Assembly (NCBI GenBank): GCA_012727435.1
Contig: JAAYHB010000008.1
Location: 1 to 64,000, forward strand
Source of the DNA: Clostridiales bacterium
GTDB taxonomy: Bacteria; Bacillota; Clostridia; Oscillospirales; CAG-272
DNA length: 64,000 nt
Reading direction: 5' to 3'
In this document: in pieces, positions 18,183 to 27,963 of the stretch
How the letters are laid out: each line of letters begins with the position of its first letter
Position numbering within the stretch: position 1 is the first letter of the stretch
The notes under the pieces: generated by a model
What the model saw: only the letters and a program-made list of their open reading frames with translations
Databases searched by the model: none
What the model was told of the DNA's origin: nothing
Translations under genes and position numbers: made by a program

Positions 18183-19684
18183 TTCCGGTCGCCTCCTTTG
18201 CTCCTGAATAACCCCTCGTATACCTCCATGTACTTTCCGGCCGAGGAGTCCCATGAAAAGTCGATTTGCATTACTTTTTTAATGAATGCAAACCTCTTTT
18301 TCTCATCCTGCCAGAGTGAAACCGCCGCCATGATGCGCCCGAGCAGCTCGTCTGTCGAATAGTTGACAAAAGTAAACCCGTTGCCATGCAGCTCGCCGTC
18401 CTCCTCCCAAAACCCCTTGATTGAGTCGGCCAACCCGCCGGTCTCGCGCACGACGGGTATCGCCCCGTAGCGCGAGGCTATCATCTGGGAGAGACCGCAG
18501 GGCTCGCTTTTTGAGGGCATGAGGAATATGTCGGCGGCGGCGTATATCCGGCGCGAGAGCTCGCGGTTGTAGTCGATTATCGTCCTTACTTTAGCAAAAT
18601 GGCGCTCTTCAAGATTCTTGAAAAACTCCTCAAAGCGCGTCTCGCCCCGCCCGAGCACCACAAGCTGCAGGTCGTGCTCCGAGATAAGCCTGCCCGCGAT
18701 TTCGCACACCAGATCAAGCCCTTTGTGTGAGGCCAGCCTCGAGATTATCGCCAGCAGCGGCACCTCGCGCACCGGAAGCTCGAGTTCCTTCTGCAGCATT
18801 GCCTTGTTTTTATATTTCCCCTCGATTTTCTTCCATGAGTAGTTGACGGCGAGCGCCGGGTCGGTTTCGGGGTTGTAGTAGTCGTAGTCTATGCCGTTGA
18901 GTATCCCGCAGAGTTTTTCGGGGTTTTCGTTTAGAATGTACTCAAGCCCCCGACCGTACTCGGGAGTCCTTATCTCCCCGGCGTACCTCGGGCTGACCGT
19001 GGTAACCCGGTCGGCGCAGCAGATAGCAGCCTTCATGAGGTTGAGCCGGCCGTGGTAGTCGAGCAGCTCATGGTATTCGTTGCCCAGCGCAAAGACGTCG
19101 CCGAGTATAGCGTGGTCGAACTGCCCCTGATACTCGATGTTGTGGATGGTGTAGACGGTTTTGATTCTGTCATACTCCCCGGACCCCCGATACAAAAGGT
19201 TTTTGTACACTATACTGAGCCCGCCCTGCCAGTCGTGGGCGTGGATTATATCCGGCCAGAACTCAAGGTGCCTTATCAGTTCCATTGTCGCCATGCAGAA
19301 AAAGGCGAACCTCTCGCCGTCGTCATAATGGCCGTAAAGCGCGTCGCGCTTGAAATAATATTCGTTGTCGATAAAGTAATACAACACGCCGCCGCGACTA
19401 AGCGATTTTATGCCGCAGTATTGCCTGCGCCATGCCAGCCGCAGGTAAAATGCCGCCTCGTCCTTCATTTTCTTCCGCCACTCCTCACCGATTGACGAGT
19501 AGAGCGGCATGACCACACGCACGTCGCACCCCGGGTAGCGCGCGGCAAGGGCAGCCGGCAGCGAACCCAAAACGTCCCCCAGCCCGCCGGTGGCGGCATA
19601 GGGCATGATCTCTGAGCCGACAAACAGGATTTTTAAACCTTTCGGTGTTGTCTTTTCCACTCTCAACGCTTCCTCAAGAGTCAT
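18179..19684 (-). CDS. glgA: ADP-glucose glycogen synthase
   Basis: Extends alpha-1,4-glucan chains from ADP-glucose (GT5, GT-B fold). It has 501 residues. The N-terminal ADP-glucose loop reads YAATGGLGDVLGSLP, with Ala-Thr where enterobacterial enzymes have Lys-Thr. Further motifs are IIHAHDWQGG, KTVYTIHNIEYQG, ILNGIDYDYYNPETD, and the C-terminal donor-binding stretch MPSKSEPCGLSQMIASRYGAIPVVRETGGLADSI. It starts at an ATG overlapping the glgD stop (ATGA) and its own stop overlaps the glgP start, so the three genes are translationally coupled. Confidence 0.97.
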   Translation of the reverse strand: MTLEEALRVEKTTPKGLKILFVGSEIMPYAATGGLGDVLGSLPAALAARYPGCDVRVVMPLYSSIGEEWRKKMKDEAAFYLRLAWRRQYCGIKSLSRGGVLYYFIDNEYYFKRDALYGHYDDGERFAFFCMATMELIRHLEFWPDIIHAHDWQGGLSIVYKNLLYRGSGEYDRIKTVYTIHNIEYQGQFDHAILGDVFALGNEYHELLDYHGRLNLMKAAICCADRVTTVSPRYAGEIRTPEYGRGLEYILNENPEKLCGILNGIDYDYYNPETDPALAVNYSWKKIEGKYKNKAMLQKELELPVREVPLLAIISRLASHKGLDLVCEIAGRLISEHDLQLVVLGRGETRFEEFFKNLEERHFAKVRTIIDYNRELSRRIYAAADIFLMPSKSEPCGLSQMIASRYGAIPVVRETGGLADSIKGFWEEDGELHGNGFTFVNYSTDELLGRIMAAVSLWQDEKKRFAFIKKVMQIDFSWDSSAGKYMEVYEGLFRSKGGDRK

Positions 19685-20829
19685 ACGCTGACCCCCTTTC
19701 CGATAAAAAACGGCAGGGTCTCATGCCCCGACAGCCGCCGCCCTTCCCTGATAATCACATTCCGGTCGGTCACAACGCAATACAGCTCTGCCCCCTCGCC
19801 GACATATGTGTCGCCCATCAGCACGCAGTTTCTCACCTCCGCGCCCCGCCCGACCTTAACGCTGCCGAAAACAATCGAATTCTCGACCAAGCCTTCAATC
19901 ACGCAGCCGTCGGCGACAAGCGAGTTGACCACCCTCGACCCTGTCATGTATTTTGTTGGCGGCAGGTTTTTATGCCGCGTCATCACCGGCCGGTCGGGAA
20001 TGCCGAAGAGCCGGCGGCGCACGCTCGGGTCGAGCAGATCGAGCGAGCACCTGTAATAGCTCTCAAGCGAGTTTACCGGCGCATAGTACCCCTCGTGCCG
20101 GTATGCAATGAACTTGTCCTCGCCCAGCCGGCGTCCGATTATGTCGTGCTCAAAACTTATGTGGCCGTGAGCCACCGCGTCCTCAATTAGCTTGAGCAGG
20201 TAATATTTCCTTGCGACCATGATGTTCATGCTGACTTCAATCTCAGCCTTTTTGCTGTCCTCCGAAGTGTATTCGGCAAGGTCGTTTATCCGCCCGTCCC
20301 CGTCGGTCAAAATTACCGTGGCGCGCGGCGTCAGATACCGCACTGCCGGAGATACCCGCTTGGTCACAATTGTGAAATCTGCCCCCCGCCGGGAGTGCAT
20401 ATCGAGAACATCGGCAAGGTCAATATTGCAAATGACATCGCAGTCCGAGAGCACAATATTTTCTTCGCCGCACTCGGATATGAAGCTCGTCACCGCTATC
20501 AGCGCCTCGAGCCGCGAGGAGTAGACCTGTCCTCTCGTGGTATTCTCATATGAAGTGATATGCGGCGGCAGGATTTTAATTCCCCCGAACTCACGCTCAA
20601 GGTCCCAGTCCCGCCCGCTGCCGAGATGCTCGAGCAGCGACTTATAATTGTTGTGGGTGATTATGCCGACCTTTGTGATGCCCGCGTTGACCAGATTCGA
20701 GAGGGCAAAGTCGACAAGCCTGTAGCGGCAGCCGAAGGGGACGCTCGCCATGGTGCGGGTCCTTGTCAGCTCGGGTATCGTCGTGTCGTGAATGTTTGAA
20801 AATATCAGTCCTGCGGCATTCATTTTCAT
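19681..20829 (-). CDS. glgD: glucose-1-phosphate adenylyltransferase-like regulatory subunit GlgD
   Basis: A 382-residue ADP-glucose pyrophosphorylase homologue that in Firmicutes pairs with GlgC to form the active heterotetramer. It begins MKMNAAGLIFSNIHDTTIPELTRTRTMASVPFGCRYRLVDFALSN, where the catalytic GGxGxRL nucleotide loop of GlgC is missing, as usual for GlgD. The C-terminal half has left-handed beta-helix repeats (VVNSLVADGCVIEGLVENSIVFGSVKVGRGA). The adjoining glgC supports the assignment. Confidence 0.96.
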   Translation of the reverse strand: MKMNAAGLIFSNIHDTTIPELTRTRTMASVPFGCRYRLVDFALSNLVNAGITKVGIITHNNYKSLLEHLGSGRDWDLEREFGGIKILPPHITSYENTTRGQVYSSRLEALIAVTSFISECGEENIVLSDCDVICNIDLADVLDMHSRRGADFTIVTKRVSPAVRYLTPRATVILTDGDGRINDLAEYTSEDSKKAEIEVSMNIMVARKYYLLKLIEDAVAHGHISFEHDIIGRRLGEDKFIAYRHEGYYAPVNSLESYYRCSLDLLDPSVRRRLFGIPDRPVMTRHKNLPPTKYMTGSRVVNSLVADGCVIEGLVENSIVFGSVKVGRGAEVRNCVLMGDTYVGEGAELYCVVTDRNVIIREGRRLSGHETLPFFIGKGVSV

Positions 20830-20878
20830 CTCCGTAGCATAGGTTTATTGCGTCGCCTGCGGGCGGGGAACCTCGGCA

Positions 20879-22081
20879 TCACACCATTACCAGCTTCTCA
20901 TACGGGGTCACCTCACAGCCCGAAGGCAGGATTACCTCCGAGCCTACCACGGTCACCGGCACGTCGGAGAGCGGAATGCTCTCGTCGCGTACGGCTCCCA
21001 CCCGCGCCCCGGCGCCGACCACCGCACCGGTGTCGACTATCGCGCAGTCGACTCTCGCGCCCTCGCTGATCAGAACATCGTCCATGAGCACCGAGTCTCT
21101 CACCCGGGCGCCGCTCATGACCCTCACCCCCGAGCCGAGCACGCAGTTTATTACCGAGCCGTAAATTTCGCAGCCCTCGGTCACAACCGAATTTTCGACC
21201 ACCGCCAGCCTGCCGATGTGCTGCGGCGGCCTGCTGTCCTGCCGCGAGTAAATGCTCCAGTCCTTGTCGTTCAGATTCAGCTTGGGATCAGGCCCAAGCA
21301 TATCCATGTTGGCCTCCCAGAGGCTCGAGACGGTGCCGACATCCTTCCAGTAGCCCTCAAACTCATAGGCATAAAGCTTCTCGCCGGCTGCCAGAATCGA
21401 GGGAATTACGTTTTTCCCGAAGTCGTTGGAGGATTCGGCGTCGGCGTCGTCGGCCTCAAGATAAGAAATCAGCTTATCCTTCCCGAATATATAAATACCC
21501 ATCGACGCCTTGGTGCTCTCGGGGATTTTAGGCTTCTCGGTAAACTTAATTATCCTGCCGTCATTGTCGGTGCTCATGATCCCGAACCTGCCGGCCTCCG
21601 AGAGCGGCACGTCGAGCACGGCAATAGTGCAGTCCGAGTTTTTCTCCTTGTGATACTCGAGCATCTTCCGGTAGTCCATCCGGTAGATGTGGTCGCCTGA
21701 GAGGATTATCACATAGTCGGGGTCATATCGGTTGATGAAATCGATATTTTGATATATCGCGTTTGCCGTGCTGCGGTACCAGTCGGCGCCGTGCTGCCGC
21801 TGGTAGGGCGGCAGGATTTTCAGCCCTCCCCACATCCGGTCAAGGTCCCACGGCACGCCGGTTCCCAAATATTCATTGAGCAGATGGGGCTGGTACTGGG
21901 TCAGCACACCCACGGTGTCAATACCCGAGTTGACGCAGTTTGTGAGCGTGAAGTCTATAATCCTGTACTTGCCGCCGAACTTTACCGCCGATTTGGCGAT
22001 TTTCCCGGTCAGTGAACAGAGCCTTGATCCCTGCCCGCCGGCAAGCAGCATTGCAATCCATTCCTTTTTTTTCTTTGGCAT
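20879..22081 (-). CDS. glgC: glucose-1-phosphate adenylyltransferase catalytic subunit
   Basis: Makes ADP-glucose from ATP and glucose 1-phosphate, the committed step of bacterial glycogen synthesis. It has 400 residues. The nucleotide loop is [33 protein letters not shown]; the usual AKPAV reads [18 protein letters not shown] holds the catalytic Asp and FTEKP the glucose-phosphate Lys. A C-terminal beta-helix domain follows. The ATG at 22081 has GGAGA upstream. It lies 31 bases after glgB and 49 before glgD. Confidence 0.97.
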   Translation of the reverse strand: MPKKKKEWIAMLLAGGQGSRLCSLTGKIAKSAVKFGGKYRIIDFTLTNCVNSGIDTVGVLTQYQPHLLNEYLGTGVPWDLDRMWGGLKILPPYQRQHGADWYRSTANAIYQNIDFINRYDPDYVIILSGDHIYRMDYRKMLEYHKEKNSDCTIAVLDVPLSEAGRFGIMSTDNDGRIIKFTEKPKIPESTKASMGIYIFGKDKLISYLEADDADAESSNDFGKNVIPSILAAGEKLYAYEFEGYWKDVGTVSSLWEANMDMLGPDPKLNLNDKDWSIYSRQDSRPPQHIGRLAVVENSVVTEGCEIYGSVINCVLGSGVRVMSGARVRDSVLMDDVLISEGARVDCAIVDTGAVVGAGARVGAVRDESIPLSDVPVTVVGSEVILPSGCEVTPYEKLVMV

Positions 22082-22112
22082 TGGGGTCTCCAGGTTTTAT
22101 CAGGTATATTTG

Positions 22113-24065
22113 TCAGTCATCCTCAAACCGCAGCTTCAGCGGGGTGATAACCGTCCGCTTTTTGGTCTTTTGAGCTTTTTTCTCGCCGCTCTCGCACTCC
22201 ATGGGGTAATCGGCGCTGAGTATTACGGCCGAGAGCGGCGGCAGGGTCAGCGAGATACGAAACGGCAATCCGTGCATTCCGGGCTCTTCTGGCATAAGCC
22301 GCCCTTCGTTCAGTATTCCTGTGCCTCCGTATTTTGTGTCGTCACTGCTCATCAGCTCAAAATATGGCCTCTTCTGCGGCACGCCGAGCATGAAATCACG
22401 CCGCAAAACCGGTGTAAAATTAAGAATGACTACAAGCTCGCGGCCGTTCTTGTCTGTCCTTCTGTATGAATATATGCTCTCGTCCGAGTTGTCGGGATCT
22501 ATCCAGCGAAAACCCTCCCAGGAGTCGTCGTTTTCCCAGAGTTCGGGGTGCTCAAGGTAAAAATGATTGAGTTCAGCGTGAAAGAGCTGGTAACGGGCGT
22601 GCGACTCATAGTCGAGTAAAAACCATTCAATTTCACGGGTATAATCCCACTCGCGAAACTGCCCTATTTCGTTGCCCATGAAGGTCAGCTTTTTCCCGGG
22701 GTGGGTCATCATATAGACGGCAAAGGCGCGGGCGGTGGCGAACTTCTGATCGTAGTCGCCCCACATACGGTCAAGAAGCGATTTTTTTCCGTGAACCACT
22801 TCGTCATGCGATACAGGAAGCAGGAATTTTTCGGAAAATGCGTATGTCAGGGCAAAAGTGAGCTTATTATGGTGGTATTTTCTGAAGTAAGGATCGATGC
22901 CGATATAACCGAGCGAGTCGTGCATCCAGCCCATATTCCATTTGAGCGAAAAACCGAGCCCTCCGTTGTCAAAACCGGTCACATACGGCCAGGCGCTCGA
23001 CTCCTCGGCTATCATGAGCAGGTCGGGAAACTGGCCGGCCATGTGTCCGTTGAGCTTTTTGAAAAAGGTTATCGCCTCAAGGCACCTGTTGTCACCGTAT
23101 ATGTTGGGGGTCCACTCCCCCGGCCCCCTGTCGTAATCGAGGTATAACATCGAGGCCACCGCGTCTACCCTGAGTCCGTCGATATGGTATTTCGACGCCC
23201 AGAACACGGCGTTTGAGATGAGAAAGCTCTCGACTTCAGGGCGGGATACGTCAAACTGCCTCGTCCCCCAGCCGTTGTGCTCCCTCTTGGCGTCGGGATA
23301 CTCGTAGAGCGGCTGACCGTCAAACTCAAAGAGCCCGTGCGCATCCTTGGGAAAATGCGCCGGCACCCAGTCGAGAATCACGCCGACTCCGGCCTGGTGC
23401 ATCAAATCGACAAACTCCATAAAGTCGCGCGGTGTCCCGAACCTTGAGGTAGGCGCGAAGTACCCGCAGATCTGATACCCCCACGACGGGCTGTAGGGAT
23501 ACTCCATTATAGGCAAAAGCTCGACGTGGGTATAGCCCATCTGCTTGACATAAGGTATAAGCTCGTCTGCCAGCTCGCGGTAGCTGTAATAACTGCCGTC
23601 GACATGCCGCCGCCATGATTCGGCGTGAAGCTCGTAAATATTCAGCGGTCGTGAAAAATAGTTCTGCCGGTTCATGTACCCGGCGCGATAGGCCATCCAG
23701 CCTTCGTCGCCCCATTGGTAATTGTCAATGTCGTATATAATCGAGGCGGTGCCCGGCGGACGCTCGCAATAAAAGGCATAGGGGTCGGCCTTGTCAATCG
23801 TCTTGTCCCCGGAGAAAAAACGGAATTTGTACATATCCCCGTAGTTCGCCTCGGCATATGCCTCCCAGATGCCGTTTTCGGTGACCTTTTTCATGGGGCA
23901 GGAAAACCCCCAGCCATTGAAGCTGCCGATGACATAGGCTGCGTCGGCATTGGGGGCTCATACCCGGAAGACAAACATCCCGCCTTCGCGGTGTGCCCCG
24001 AGATAATCATACATCCGGTAGCCGGTTTCCCGGTTTATCTGAAACTGCTTTGCCAAGTCTGCCAT
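22113..24065 (-). pseudogene. glgB: 1,4-alpha-glucan branching enzyme with an in-frame TGA at codon 36
   Basis: Introduces alpha-1,6 branches into glycogen (GH13 with N-terminal CBM48). The gene is intact in frame from the ATG at 24065 (GAGG at good spacing) to 22113, 651 codons, except for a TGA at 23960-23958. The residues around it read GGMFVFRV-stop-APNADAAYVIGSFNGW, so the TGA stands exactly where the family has the Trp of FRVWAPNA. One G-to-A change from TGG would explain it. The catalytic part is complete: HVELLPIMEYP, GLRVDAVASMLYLDY (nucleophile Asp), IAEESSAWP (acid Glu) and SHDEVVHGKKSL. Internal restart at ATG 23894 would give 593 residues lacking most of CBM48. It may be a real nonsense mutation, readthrough or a sequencing error. 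Neighbouring genes use TGA as a stop. Confidence 0.85.
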
Positions 24066-24165
24066 CTTATGTCCTCATAACCTCACATTTTCGTTGGCGG
24101 CGAATTCAGCCCGTGACGTATGCCGCAAATGCAGCGCAAAAACAGAAAGGGCGGCATTTCAGCAC

Positions 24166-24208
24166 ACTGCGAAAATATCGGCTGCACGCGGCAGGATATT
24201 TTCGCAGT
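24166..24208 (-). promoter_or_regulatory. stem-loop in the glg operon leader
   Basis: A perfect 14-base stem (ACTGCGAAAATATC with its complement) around a 15-base GC-rich loop. It lies about 100 bases upstream of the glgB start and lacks a T-run, so it is not a plain terminator. It may stabilise or regulate the glg messenger. Confidence 0.5.
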
Positions 24209-24317
24209 CTGCCCGGATTTTTTGTGACAAGTATAATTTTGCCCGAGTTTTTCGGTTCAATACATCAAATACAATCCCCGCGCTTCTTTTGCATAAACAA
24301 ATATTGGCTGCACGAAA

Positions 24318-24348
24318 ACGCCGGCGGGGGCTTGAGCCCCGCCGGCGT
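24318..24348. repeat. GC-rich inverted repeat
   Basis: ACGCCGGCGGGG paired with CCCCGCCGGCGT with a short loop. On minus it ends in four T residues; on plus there is no T-run. It lies between the two divergent promoters and could insulate them. Confidence 0.55.
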
Positions 24349-24377
24349 CAGGAAAAATCCACAAACTCATCAAATGC

Positions 24378-24405
24378 TTGACACATACCGGGTTTATAGT
24401 ATAAT
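24378..24405 (+). promoter_or_regulatory. sigma-A promoter for the Gld-like ABC operon
   Basis: TTGACA (24378-24383), a 16-base spacer and TATAAT (24400-24405), about 84 bases before the TTG start. Confidence 0.75.
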
Positions 24406-24488
24406 AATAAATATCTCAGGAATAATTTTCTTGTGAATTATGCACACCTGTTTCGGCGAAAATTAAACCGTCAAAGGAGGGCGCAGAC

Positions 24489-25550
24489 TTGATTGAAGTC
24501 AGGAACCTGACCAAGAAATACGGCGACAACCTGGCACTCGACAATATCAGCTTCAGCATAGATTCAGGAAAGGTATACGGCCTGCTCGGCCCGAACGGCG
24601 CCGGGAAAACCACCACGATGAACATCATAACCGGCTGCCTTGCCGCCACTTCGGGGACCGTGACGGTAGGGGGGCATGACATATTCGAGGAGCCGCTCGA
24701 GGCAAAGCGGCATATCGGCTATCTGCCCGAAGTTCCCCCGCTTTACACCGACATGACGCCCTCCGAATACTTAAACTTTATCGCCATGGCCAAGCGGGTC
24801 GAATATGAAGCGATCTACCGGCAGGTGCGCGAGGTCATGGAGCTCACCCAGCTTGAGGAGGTCAGTGACCGGCTGATACGCAACCTGTCAAAAGGCTACC
24901 GGCAGCGGGTCGGCATCGCGCAGGCCATGCTCGGCAATCCCGACGTGATAATACTGGACGAGCCCACGGTCGGCCTTGACCCCAAGCAGATTATCGAGAT
25001 ACGCGACCTTATCCGCACGCTGGGCGAAATGAAGACGGTCATATTCAGCAGCCACATTCTGGCCGAGGTGACCGAAGTATGCGAGCGGGTGATTATCATA
25101 CACCGCGGAAAGATTGTCGCCGACGACTCGCTCGAGAACCTCAACCGCTCGATTGAGAGCACAAACCGGCTGCACATAGCCATAAAGGCCGACGAGCGGA
25201 CGGTCATATCAGCGCTTGCCGGAATTCCGGGAATAGTCGAGCACGAGGTGATCAGGTCCGGCGAGCCGGGGGTATGCGAACTCATGCTAAGCGTGGACAA
25301 GAATACCGACCCGCGCGAGGCGATTTTCTTTGCCATGGCCGACCGCCGCTTCCCCATTATCACCATGGAGCTCAAAAAATCCTCGCTTGAGAGCGTCTTC
25401 CTGTCGCTTACAACCGACGCCGGGGATGACACGGCCGGGCACGGGAGCGATGTTAACGGCGAGGATGACGATGACAATGATAATGACAATGACGATAACG
25501 GCGTTGACGATGACGACGAATCCGACGTGGGGGAGAGTGAGGACGAATGA
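24489..25550 (+). CDS. ABC transporter ATP-binding protein (GldA-like) with acidic tail
   Basis: A 353-residue ABC-2 type ATPase. Walker A is GPNGAGKTTT, the signature reads LSKGYRQRVGIAQ, Walker B is VIILDEPTVGLDP and the switch His is in FSSHIL. The sequence and the following permease, GldG-like and DUF4340 genes match the gliding-motility-type (Gld) export cassette that is also common in non-gliding Firmicutes. It starts with TTG, with AAAGGAGG 8 bases upstream. After residue about 312 there is an unusual 40-residue tail made almost only of Asp, Asn, Glu and Gly, encoded by GAT/GAC/AAT repeats. Its stop overlaps the permease start (ATGA). Confidence 0.9.
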   Translation: MIEVRNLTKKYGDNLALDNISFSIDSGKVYGLLGPNGAGKTTTMNIITGCLAATSGTVTVGGHDIFEEPLEAKRHIGYLPEVPPLYTDMTPSEYLNFIAMAKRVEYEAIYRQVREVMELTQLEEVSDRLIRNLSKGYRQRVGIAQAMLGNPDVIILDEPTVGLDPKQIIEIRDLIRTLGEMKTVIFSSHILAEVTEVCERVIIIHRGKIVADDSLENLNRSIESTNRLHIAIKADERTVISALAGIPGIVEHEVIRSGEPGVCELMLSVDKNTDPREAIFFAMADRRFPIITMELKKSSLESVFLSLTTDAGDDTAGHGSDVNGEDDDDNDNDNDDNGVDDDDESDVGESEDE

Positions 25551-26410
25551 TAGCCGTATTCACAAGGGAATTCAAGTCATACATGAACAACATGACCGGA
25601 CATATCTTCATAGGCTTTCTGCTGCTCTTCTTCGGGGTGTGCGTGGCAATCTACAACCTGTTCTTGGGAATGGCTTCCTTCAGGTTTGCTATTGAGATTA
25701 CCGGGATAGCCTTCCTCGTGGTAGTGCCTATCATCACCATGCGTTCTCTCGGCAGAGACCGCACAAACCTGACCGACACCCACCTCTTTTCGCTGCCTCT
25801 CAAGGTTTCGGAGATAATCATCGGAAAATTCCTGGCAACCGCGCTGGTGCTCGTAATCCCGATAGGTGTGATGATGCTCTACCCGCTGATTCTGAGCGCC
25901 TACGGCAACATGCACTACGCCTCAAGCTACTGTGCGATCCTTGCACTCTTTTTGCTCGGGCTTGCGCTGATATCAATCTGCATGTTTATCTCCTCGCTGA
26001 CCGAGAGCCAGGTGATTGCGGCGGTATTAAGCTTCGGCGCTCTTTTGTTCCTGCTGATACTTCCCCTACTCATTGCGCTGGTGCCAAAGGACGCGCTTGC
26101 CTCTTTCCTCTGCCTTGTGGCGCTTTCCTTTATACTTGCGGCAATTGTCTGGAAGCTCACCTCAAATATTAATGCCGGCATGATTGCCGCGGTGCTGCTT
26201 GTAGTCGCGCTCTGCGCCCTCTACTACTTTAAAAAATCGCTTTTTGAGGGCCTGTTCCACAAAATCATGACCGGTCTTTCGCTCTACGACCGTTTCTACG
26301 ACCTGAATTCCGGGGTATTCGACCTCGGCAGCGTGGTCTACCTCTTGTCGGTGACTGTATTCTTCCTTTTCATTTCGGTCCAGTCGCTTGAGACGCGCCG
26401 CTGGAGCTGA
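25547..26410 (+). CDS. ABC-2 type permease (GldF-like)
   Basis: A 287-residue membrane protein with six or more hydrophobic segments and the family opening MIAVFTREFKSYMNNMTGHIFIGFLLLFFGVCVAIYN. It pairs with the ATPase upstream, whose stop it overlaps by ATGA. LTDTHLFSLPLKVSEIIIGKFLATALVLVIP is typical of the CcmB/GldF-type permease. The substrate is unknown. The GldG-like gene starts 14 bases downstream. Confidence 0.88.
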   Translation: MIAVFTREFKSYMNNMTGHIFIGFLLLFFGVCVAIYNLFLGMASFRFAIEITGIAFLVVVPIITMRSLGRDRTNLTDTHLFSLPLKVSEIIIGKFLATALVLVIPIGVMMLYPLILSAYGNMHYASSYCAILALFLLGLALISICMFISSLTESQVIAAVLSFGALLFLLILPLLIALVPKDALASFLCLVALSFILAAIVWKLTSNINAGMIAAVLLVVALCALYYFKKSLFEGLFHKIMTGLSLYDRFYDLNSGVFDLGSVVYLLSVTVFFLFISVQSLETRRWS

Positions 26411-26424
26411 GGGGAGGCAGAGTA

Positions 26425-27942
26425 ATGAACATGAACGGCAACAAACCCGAAAAGGCAAAAAAACAAAGAAAGGGGCTTTCCAAATCCACCAAAATCGGGA
26501 CCTACACCTTCCTTGTCAGCCTTGCTTTGCTTCTCATACTTGTGATTATAAACCTGATTGTGGCCTCGCTGCCAAATTCGCTCACCGTCTTCGACACTAC
26601 CCCGCAGGGGCTATACACCATATCCGACAGCACCAAGGAATTTCTCGGGAAAATCAGCGAACCGGTGACAATCCACTGGATCTGCCCGGACGGCACAACC
26701 GATCCGACGCTTGAAACCTTCCTCGAGAGGTATACCTCCCAGAGCAAGTATTTAAAGTATGACATCCTTGACCCGATAGCCGACCCCGAATGCCTTAAGC
26801 CCTACATCGGTGTGACCGACACGCAACCCTCGCAGTTCAGCCTGATCATTGAGAGCGGGCGGCGCCACATGCTGATAGATTATCATGAGCTTTTCTACTA
26901 TTACAACGAGTATCTTGCTGAAAAGGGCGCCATGACAAGCCCGGTGCCCTATAAAGTCTATATGTATTACAACAGTTTCCCTTATTTTTACTTCAACCAG
27001 GCCGAGCAAATGGGCTACCCCACCGAAACCTATTTTTACGGCGACGACACAATAACCAAAGGGGTCGAGTATGTAATTCTCGAGCGGATTCCGCATATCT
27101 ATATCACCGAAGGGCACGGCGAGGCGAAATTTTCGGAAATGCTCCTGCAGTATCTTGCCGACAACAACATTGAGCACGAATACCTGCGCACCGTCACTAT
27201 CGAGTCGATTCCCGACGATGCCTCCTGCCTTGTAATCTACGCTCCGGCTTCCGATCTGTCGAAGAGTGAAGCCGAGATGATCGGCGCATACCTTGCCGGC
27301 GGGGGCAATATGCTGCTCATCACTTCGCCCGACAACACCGGCATGGAAAATCTCCTGAGCCTTGTCGAGCCCTACGGTGTTTCGGCGGTACCCGGAGTCG
27401 TGTACGATGAAACCCCGCAAAACTATAAGTACTATAAATATTACCTGCTTCCGAACATAGGAAGCCACTCGTCAATATCGCGCTTTAATGCCTCGTATTC
27501 GATGTTCATGCCCTCATCCCACGGAATCAAATTCACCGAAAACAATGCAGGCGCCACAATTACCGAGCTGTTCACCACATCAAGCTCGGCATATTCAAAG
27601 GTCGGGGAAGAGCAATCCGACCCCGGCAGTCTGGCACTCGGAGTTGCAATCGAAAAGGGAGACACCCAGATTATCTGGCTCTCCTCGGCCGATGCCTTTA
27701 TTGACCAGGCGGCACAGATGGTATCCTACGGTAACTATTATTATGTTCTGAATATGCTAACATGGATGGAAACCTACGAATCAACGCTCAGCGACGTCGT
27801 CGGAATTCCTATCTCCGAGCCGCTGCTCGATAAGCTCACCCAGTCCTCAATCTACCTGTGGACGGTCGTGTTTGTAATCATAATCCCGCTCGGGGTCACC
27901 GCCGCAGGACTTGTTGTTTGGCTCAGACGGCGCCGTCGCTGA
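26425..27942 (+). CDS. GldG-like ABC auxiliary membrane protein
   Basis: A 505-residue protein with one N-terminal helix (residues about 30-50), a large extracytoplasmic part resembling the ABC-type auxiliary (GldG) domain, and one C-terminal helix (about 480-500) followed by RRRRR. The segments LTVFDTTPQGLYTISDSTKEFLGKISEPVTIHWI and HIYITEGHGE are characteristic of GldG. It probably forms an extracellular module of the transporter. Start ATG at 26425 follows GGGGAGG. Confidence 0.85.
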   Translation: MNMNGNKPEKAKKQRKGLSKSTKIGTYTFLVSLALLLILVIINLIVASLPNSLTVFDTTPQGLYTISDSTKEFLGKISEPVTIHWICPDGTTDPTLETFLERYTSQSKYLKYDILDPIADPECLKPYIGVTDTQPSQFSLIIESGRRHMLIDYHELFYYYNEYLAEKGAMTSPVPYKVYMYYNSFPYFYFNQAEQMGYPTETYFYGDDTITKGVEYVILERIPHIYITEGHGEAKFSEMLLQYLADNNIEHEYLRTVTIESIPDDASCLVIYAPASDLSKSEAEMIGAYLAGGGNMLLITSPDNTGMENLLSLVEPYGVSAVPGVVYDETPQNYKYYKYYLLPNIGSHSSISRFNASYSMFMPSSHGIKFTENNAGATITELFTTSSSAYSKVGEEQSDPGSLALGVAIEKGDTQIIWLSSADAFIDQAAQMVSYGNYYYVLNMLTWMETYESTLSDVVGIPISEPLLDKLTQSSIYLWTVVFVIIIPLGVTAAGLVVWLRRRRR

Positions 27943-27963
27943 AATTCCTGAGGTTGTCAGGCT

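Larger units (their letters stand above)
24066..24488. other. divergent regulatory region between glg and Gld-like operons
   Basis: 423 bases without a gene. It carries the plus-strand promoter at 24378-24405, two hairpins at 24166-24208 and 24318-24348, and a weak TATACT box for the glg operon near 24225-24230 on the minus strand with no clear -35 box at standard spacing. Binding sites for a glycogen regulator may lie here but none is recognisable. Confidence 0.5.

Noticed and set aside
22113..24065. Genetic code in which TGA means Trp.
   Set aside because: Many genes here end in TGA (for example glgD, glgA, purF and purN) and Trp is coded by TGG throughout. Only one in-frame TGA was found.
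25456..25545. CRISPR or tandem-repeat array.
   Set aside because: The GAT/GAC/AAT repetition is a coding microsatellite in the ATPase tail; no spaced direct repeats of CRISPR size were seen anywhere.
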